From Haliclystus octoradiatus (lineage: Eukaryota > Cnidaria > Staurozoa > Stauromedusae > Haliclystidae): a stretch of DNA of 64,000 bases. The translations under genes were made by a program, and so were the position numbers. The notes beneath the pieces are model-generated. The model worked only from the letters and a program-made list of their open reading frames with translations. It had not been told where the DNA came from and ran no database searches. How positions within the stretch are numbered: position 1 is the stretch's first letter; the number at the start of each line of letters is the position of its first letter. The stretch lies in assembly GCA_916610825.1 (NCBI GenBank), contig OU744450.1, positions 9,382,261-9,446,260 of the forward strand, given 5' to 3'. Shown piece after piece: positions 60,701 through 64,000 of this stretch.

Positions 60701-62175
60701 AGTCCCATCAAATGCCTTGACGCCATACCACTCTCTGAATATGTTATTCTTAAATCAAAAAGGTTGTCACTAAATTTAGCTCAGTGGCAGAGTGTTCACA
60801 CTTTGTGCTGGAGGATGGGGTCCGGTTCCTCATTGATGCACACATGTTTGTGTTTGTCTGTAAATGTGATTATGTCCCCCGATAAACGCTTACCGGGTAA
60901 CTATCAGCTCCACCTTGATCGTATTCATGGGTTTTCATACATTATTTTATCCAACAGAATCTTATGCTGCATGCTAGTAATAAACATTCTACTGTCTTCA
61001 AAACGAGGAGATGTTTTATTTACAAAGGAAGACACCATCAACTTGATATATACAGGGTGCCGTTCCCGCCAAGGTATGTACTGAAATTTACCATGATTCC
61101 TCTGTAGAATTACGAAATTATTGATATCCACCCCGTACTGTCATTGGTTAAGAGCCCATTAAATAAAGCTATCTATAAAGATTAATTTTGAGCTGTACAA
61201 ATTAGCTTCCGTGGTAATGTTGTGAATCAAATGAATCAAGTATAAATTCAAACACATAGTAACACCTTTAATTGGCGTACTTGAAACTGTGTTCGGGATT
61301 TATAAAAACAAATAATTCAATTTAAATTAGTTTTTTATTAATAATAGAGAGTCATAAACGAATATATTCAATTTCATAAATGCCATATGAATCTTCAGTA
61401 TATTAACACACTGAAGGTACCGTGTACCGTGAGTCATGCGAGAAGCTAAAAATCATTTGCCCTGGCAGCTGATAATTTTTTACATTTTTCTTGTGACTCA
61501 TTGCGCACCACTCTCATTAATACTGCAGTATACAACCATCTCACCTGTTCCATTGCGCATAACTACAAAATTACTGTTAAACTGCACATTATACCAATTA
61601 TAGAAATAATTATGGTTGACAGCAAAAGATAAAAAAATGAATGCTTTTCTCTTGTTACTTCCATAATGATAATTCAAAAATCGTATCTCCTTTTGCTCTA
61701 ATGTCTAAGCCTTCAGGACACATTTTGGCTATCAGACTCTTTGTGAAACATTAGTGATGCAATGAGAGTTGTGCTCTCCAAAAAAGATTATTTAAAATAA
61801 TTCTCGCTTAGTCGGCTGGAAAATACTTATAAGAAATTTAAAATAATTTCGAAAATTTTAACGAGAAGAGCGCTAAAATAAGTCCTTTGAATCAGCTGTC
61901 TTTGTTTCCCATGTTCCATATTCTTGTCAGCAGTCTATGTCAGTAACCAATGAAACATTAGAGCGTAATGTTTGCAAGATAAAAAGTAACTTATTAATAG
62001 TTTTTACATAATTATTTATAGATGTGTCCATGGTTTGCTATTACTTGAAGTATACACAACTCAAACTGGCGCTGATAAATTAGAATTGCCTGAGTTTCTT
62101 AAAATCAACAAAGAAATAACATCGGATTCTGCTTATTCAATGTGGTTTATGGCACAGAAAACGAACACTAATTAA
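48711..62175 (+). CDS. Ttd14: Ttd14-like P-loop GTP/phosphoinositide-binding protein, 13 exons
   Basis: In Drosophila, TTD14 binds GTP and phosphoinositides and is needed for TRPL channel trafficking; the role here is inferred. Exons: 48711-48756, 50615-50682, 51266-51303, 53054-53091, 53784-53912, 55319-55413, 56266-56370, 57895-57972, 58200-58295, 59686-59782, 60286-60377, 60958-61073 and 62022-62175. Phases agree, giving 383 codons. Residues 1-7 (MGAQSSK) form an N-myristoylation signal. The Walker A loop GGPCGGKT is at 15-22, split by intron 1. [11 protein letters not shown] (94-104) is the Walker-B-like segment. [14 protein letters not shown] and [13 protein letters not shown] follow. 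The C-terminal half (from ~230) has [29 protein letters not shown] and [10 protein letters not shown], a CYTH-like strand pattern. Exon 4 must use a GC donor (GC at 53092) to keep frame. Tail-to-tail with a CNTD1-like gene. Confidence 0.9.
49063..49275. repeat. GC-rich dispersed repeat fragment
   Basis: A block in Ttd14 intron 1 that is clearly richer in G+C than its surroundings, sharing GGGGTCSGG and AAAATTTTTT with 37716-37800. Open frames across it have no recognisable product. Confidence 0.45.
51461..51616. mobile_element. foldback MITE
   Basis: TTGAGAATTATCAGACC and GGTAGATAATATAGAGC type arms are inverted copies over about 68 bp each with a 15-bp centre. A second, partial left arm lies at about 52036-52085 (TTTAACAATTATCGAACGAG). 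Ttd14 intron 3. Confidence 0.7.
53174..53316 (-). CDS. INPP5K: candidate first coding exon of the INPP5K-like gene
   Basis: On the minus strand an ATG at 53316 opens 47 codons plus two bases and ends at a GTAAAT donor (53173). It begins [14 protein letters not shown] and includes [17 protein letters not shown]; composition is exon-like, richer in G+C than its surroundings. The two leftover bases AG join the single leading T of exon 42525-42635 in phase, just before VSCSTWNV, where an upstream exon is required. The joined product would have 472 codons. This would give a 10.5-kb first intron and place the exon inside intron 4 of Ttd14 on the opposite strand. Phase agreement alone has a one-in-three chance, and the exon could belong to another gene. 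Confidence 0.45.
53939..54115. repeat. dispersed repeat with TCTATAATGGTCA units
   Basis: Repeated forms of CCTGTCTATAATGGTCACT, GTATATAAAGGTCATCTGTC, CTATAGTGGTCAA and TTATAGTGGCC occur at irregular spacing. This is a recognisable interspersed-repeat style in invertebrate genomes, but I cannot name the family. Ttd14 intron 5, starting about 26 bp after the exon 5 donor. Confidence 0.5.
54538..54930. repeat. pair of diverged direct repeats
   Basis: GTCAGTACGTACTCAG ... AGCGTACAACTGCGTATA ... GGGAGGGTGTC (54544-54630) recurs as GTCAGTACGTATGCAG ... ATACAGCTGCGTACAA ... GGGAGGGGGTGTC (54836-54898). The spacing is about 290 bp. Ttd14 intron 5. Confidence 0.5.
55590..55955. repeat. TTCATGAA-array element, copy 9 (longest)
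   Basis: Left end CCCCTAGGAAAAATGTT, right end GGATTTTTTTCAACTGAGG, with CTGTTCATGAACTTTCAGGC, CCGGTTCATGAAG and CCCACAAAAAAATG inside. The same landmarks appear in copies 5, 10 and others. A short extra cluster follows at 55905-55955. Ttd14 intron 6. Confidence 0.8.
57050..57860 (+). pseudogene. non-LTR retrotransposon reverse-transcriptase fragment
   Basis: Frames show DNTTLYT (decayed form of the YADD box region), [20 protein letters not shown] (post-catalytic RT segment) and [16 protein letters not shown], then [15 protein letters not shown]. Interrupted by frameshifts around 57360-57460, where GTTATTACAAATAGCAGCC-like sequence appears twice. 5'-truncated LINE on the sense strand in Ttd14 intron 7, ending only about 30 bp before exon 8. 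Confidence 0.7.
58412..58545. repeat. TTCATGAA-array element, copy 10
   Basis: Bounded by CATGGGGAAAATGTTGAACT and CATGGATTTTTTTCACAG, with ACTTTCAGGCAACTT, CCCACAAAAAAATG and three TTCATGAA-type words. Ttd14 intron 9. Confidence 0.75.
58662..58770. repeat. TTCATGAA-array element, copy 11
   Basis: Array of GTTCATGAAC and diverged words without clear ends, directly followed by a hAT-like end at about 58776. Ttd14 intron 9. Confidence 0.6.
58776..58885. repeat. hAT left-end fragment
   Basis: GAGGGATGCACTGGAATG followed by CCGGCTGTGGCCGAAATACTG and GTGGCCGGAATCC resembles the CAGGGGTGCAC end and the CCGGAA subterminal words of hAT elements. No right end was seen. Ttd14 intron 9. Confidence 0.5.
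60764..60900 (+). repeat. tRNA-derived SINE fragment
   Basis: TAGCTCAGTGGCAG (60777-60790) matches a Pol III A box and GGTTCCTCATT (60824-60834) a degenerate B box, at tRNA-like spacing, with tail sequence that is not tRNA. The acceptor stem does not fold, so it is not a functional tRNA. Ttd14 intron 11, about 60 bp before exon 12. Confidence 0.55.
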
Positions 62176-62326
62176 AATCTACAAATGTGAATTTGCTTAA
62201 ATAATAATTGAAATATCCATTAATTAAATTTCATTATAATTGTTTATTTTTAAATTAATTACCTTGTCGAACAAAGTCAACAAATTTTCATTGTATTATA
62301 TATTGTGGTGAAAATTACTATAAAGG

Positions 62327-62815
62327 CTATGACATACTATTTGAAATGTTGTGTTTTCTTGGATTCAAAACTTGTCTATTGATTGTTCTGCTAACAGTCA
62401 AAATTTCATCTTCTGAAATTTGTACAATTTCTGCAACATTTTGGAGTATCTGTGAAAACAAAATAATCTGTGAAAAGAAAATTAATAAGTACATTTCCAC
62501 ATTTTAGAATGAGGAAATGTATTTTTACCTTGATTTGTGTCTAGGTGCACATTGTACAGGGATGTTGACATTGCATCTGAGACTGTAAGACTATAAAGTG
62601 TTTCTTGCTATATATAATTTGCATATGTACTAAAAATATATATATGTAATAATAACAATAATAATATAAATAAATAAGTCAAAGACTACACATTTTGGTA
62701 CTGCAACTTAAAGTTTCACGCTTTATGCGATCATCAAACAGTTAAAACTGATATTTACAGCTTTGTCAACTGACATCAAGCCCTGTTTTACTGCTATTGG
62801 ATAATATCTAATACC

Positions 62816-62858
<43 letters not shown>

Positions 62859-63344
62859 TGCAAACCATCTAAGAGAGCTACTACAGCAGTGTAGCCTCAT
62901 CAATATCACCATCCTTGTGCAGCTAAAAACTGTGATAGGCCTACTGTATTGATAGAAGCGAAAAAGTTGTGTTTAGTAAAACTTGTTCTGAAAATGTAGT
63001 ATTATTATAATTAAGTTAGTCTTACTAATAAAATATTAAAAGGGTCGCACTGTTCTACATAAGGTACGAAAACCGGTTGTAAGTTTCAGATTACGAGCGA
63101 ATACTTACAATTTTTGATCCTTGGCTATCAATTACATGAGCAGCGGTAACTAATACTGAAGATGCCAATAAAAATGCATTGTCACCAAAAGAACATTCAC
63201 TTCTTGGAGATTTGTATTGGGGCGAGTAAAACATTTCTTCTTCAATGGAATACTGTATTGATCTCCATTGAATGTAGCAACCATCCAATATTGAAAGAGC
63301 CATATTATGTAAAGCTTTAACTTTGAGGCTAGGAAATGCTCTCA
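62327..63344 (-). CDS. CNTD1: CNTD1-like cyclin-domain protein, last two exons (partial)
   Basis: Exons 63109-63344 (two bases plus 78 codons) and 62327-62449 (40 codons plus stop), with GT-AG junction and matching phase. The C-terminal cyclin-fold part shows MALSILDGCYIQWRSIQYSI, then AFLLASSVLVTAAHVI and ILQNVAEIVQISEDEILTVS. This parallels the end of CNTD1 (a meiotic crossover regulator related to cyclins), where a leucine/alanine-rich helix is followed by a short helical repeat. The assignment comes from remembered family pattern and is moderate. Earlier exons lie beyond the right edge. Its stop is 151 bp from that of Ttd14, tail to tail. Confidence 0.6.
62814..62858. repeat. (AAT)n microsatellite
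   Basis: About 15 uninterrupted AAT/TAA triplets in the last intron of the CNTD1-like gene. Confidence 0.95.
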
Positions 63345-63416
63345 CTAAATTGAAGCAAAAGAGATTTCAAAATACACATCAGGCAAATCTAAATCAAACA
63401 TTAAATTGTGACCTAA

Positions 63417-63535
63417 TTTTCATGGAATGTTTATGAATAGATTTATGAAACACAAGCCTTTTGAAATTCATAAAAAGTTCATTAACAGGTTCATGAACCG
63501 CTGCATTTTCGAAGTTTTTGTTCTAAAACGGTTCA
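63417..63535. repeat. TTCATGAA-array element, copy 12
   Basis: Degenerate TTCATGGAATG, TTTATGAAAC, GTTCATTAACAGGTTCATGA and GGTTCATAA words. It abuts the decayed gag frame on its right. CNTD1-like gene intron. Confidence 0.55.
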
Positions 63536-63872
63536 TAATAATTTGTGCGATAGCCTCATCAACTGGTGGTCCGTCAGTTGAAGATTCAGTTAATTCTTAG
63601 TCAATTTCTTTTAAAAATTCATTTTCAAAAATAATAGAAATTGAATCACTTTGATCATTTTCGCTATTAAACCCAGCTTCAGGCTCACTGTGGTTTGAGA
63701 ATGAAGTCCCAGCTGCAGGGTAAAATGCATTTTGTTTACCAAAATTAGCGATCATTTAAGATGACTTCTGAAATTCACCTTCCCATTTCGCATCTAGTGA
63801 TGTAAGCATGTCAGTTGAAAGCGCTGACAAAACAGTGATATCCGACTCGAGAGAATCGGTTGGCTTGGACAT
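63535..63872 (-). pseudogene. decayed DIRS-like gag fragment
   Basis: From an ATG at 63872 the frame reads MSKPTDSLESDITVLSALS... with two in-frame stops (near 63759 and 63599), and ends in GPPVDEAIAQIIMN before sequence similarity is lost at the TTCATGAA element. A Ser/Asp-rich start followed by GPPV-x-E-x-(I/L)A is typical of gag of DIRS-type elements. It lies on the same strand as the CNTD1-like gene and probably inside its intron. Confidence 0.5.
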
Positions 63873-64000
63873 ATCAAGACTCAGTGGATATAGCCTAACA
63901 CAGAGCTAATAAATAGTAGTTAGCAAACACAGGCTGATGAAATCAGTGGTCTATTACAGGGCCGAATGCTCAAAACTGATACTGTGCTTATCAACAATAC

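Noticed and set aside
60764-60840. Functional tRNA gene
   Set aside because: Box-like sequences are present but the B box is degenerate and no acceptor stem or anticodon arm can be folded.

Overview
The window is nuclear DNA from an animal, almost certainly an invertebrate. Genes are split into many short exons with GT-AG introns, the sequence is AT-rich (roughly one third G+C by eye), and the introns are packed with transposon debris (hAT, DIRS-like, Ty3/gypsy-like, non-LTR, foldback/MITE families, a tRNA-like SINE). A Ttd14-type gene is typical of invertebrates and protists. I could not settle the phylum; the mix would fit a marine invertebrate such as a tunicate, but that is a guess. Four conserved genes could be rebuilt exon by exon with matching splice phases, plus one small unknown gene.

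Layout. 0.56-1.75 kb: a large foldback element. 1.9-2.7 kb: DIRS-like retroelement debris. 3.3-19.03 kb (minus): INO80B, eight exons, 310 codons, with introns carrying a hAT-type MITE (12.2-13.1 kb), a DIRS-like fragment (13.1-14.0 kb) and two unexplained short-motif clusters (16.4-18.5 kb). 19.19-19.50 kb (plus): a small single-exon membrane protein gene, divergent from INO80B. 19.5-22.4 kb: intergenic, with two inverted-repeat MITEs. 22.37-42.64 kb (minus): twelve exons of an INPP5K-like inositol polyphosphate 5-phosphatase with a C-terminal SKICH domain. A plausible first exon lies at 53.17-53.32 kb, inside intron 4 of the opposite-strand gene. The introns hold an approximately 740-bp pure ATT microsatellite, a 913-bp hAT MITE, a 2.3-kb foldback element, a 4.3-kb hAT element with an open two-exon transposase gene, and a 3.9-kb LTR retrotransposon with a 5-bp target duplication. 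48.71-62.18 kb (plus): a Ttd14-like P-loop gene, thirteen exons, 383 codons. 62.33 kb onward (minus): the last two exons of a CNTD1-like cyclin-domain gene, tail-to-tail with Ttd14 and running off the window. A decayed DIRS-like gag lies at 63.5-63.9 kb.

A dispersed element built from the palindrome TTCATGAA in approximately 11-bp arrays occurs about a dozen times across the window, nearly always in introns. It has recognisable ends (CCC..GAAAAA / TTTTTCRCAGGG) and is the most distinctive unexplained structure. The genes do not form a pathway: INO80B is a chromatin remodeller subunit, INPP5K and Ttd14 both concern phosphoinositide-linked membrane biology, and CNTD1 is meiotic. All exon models come from hand translation and splice-phase bookkeeping; none has been checked against transcripts or databases.
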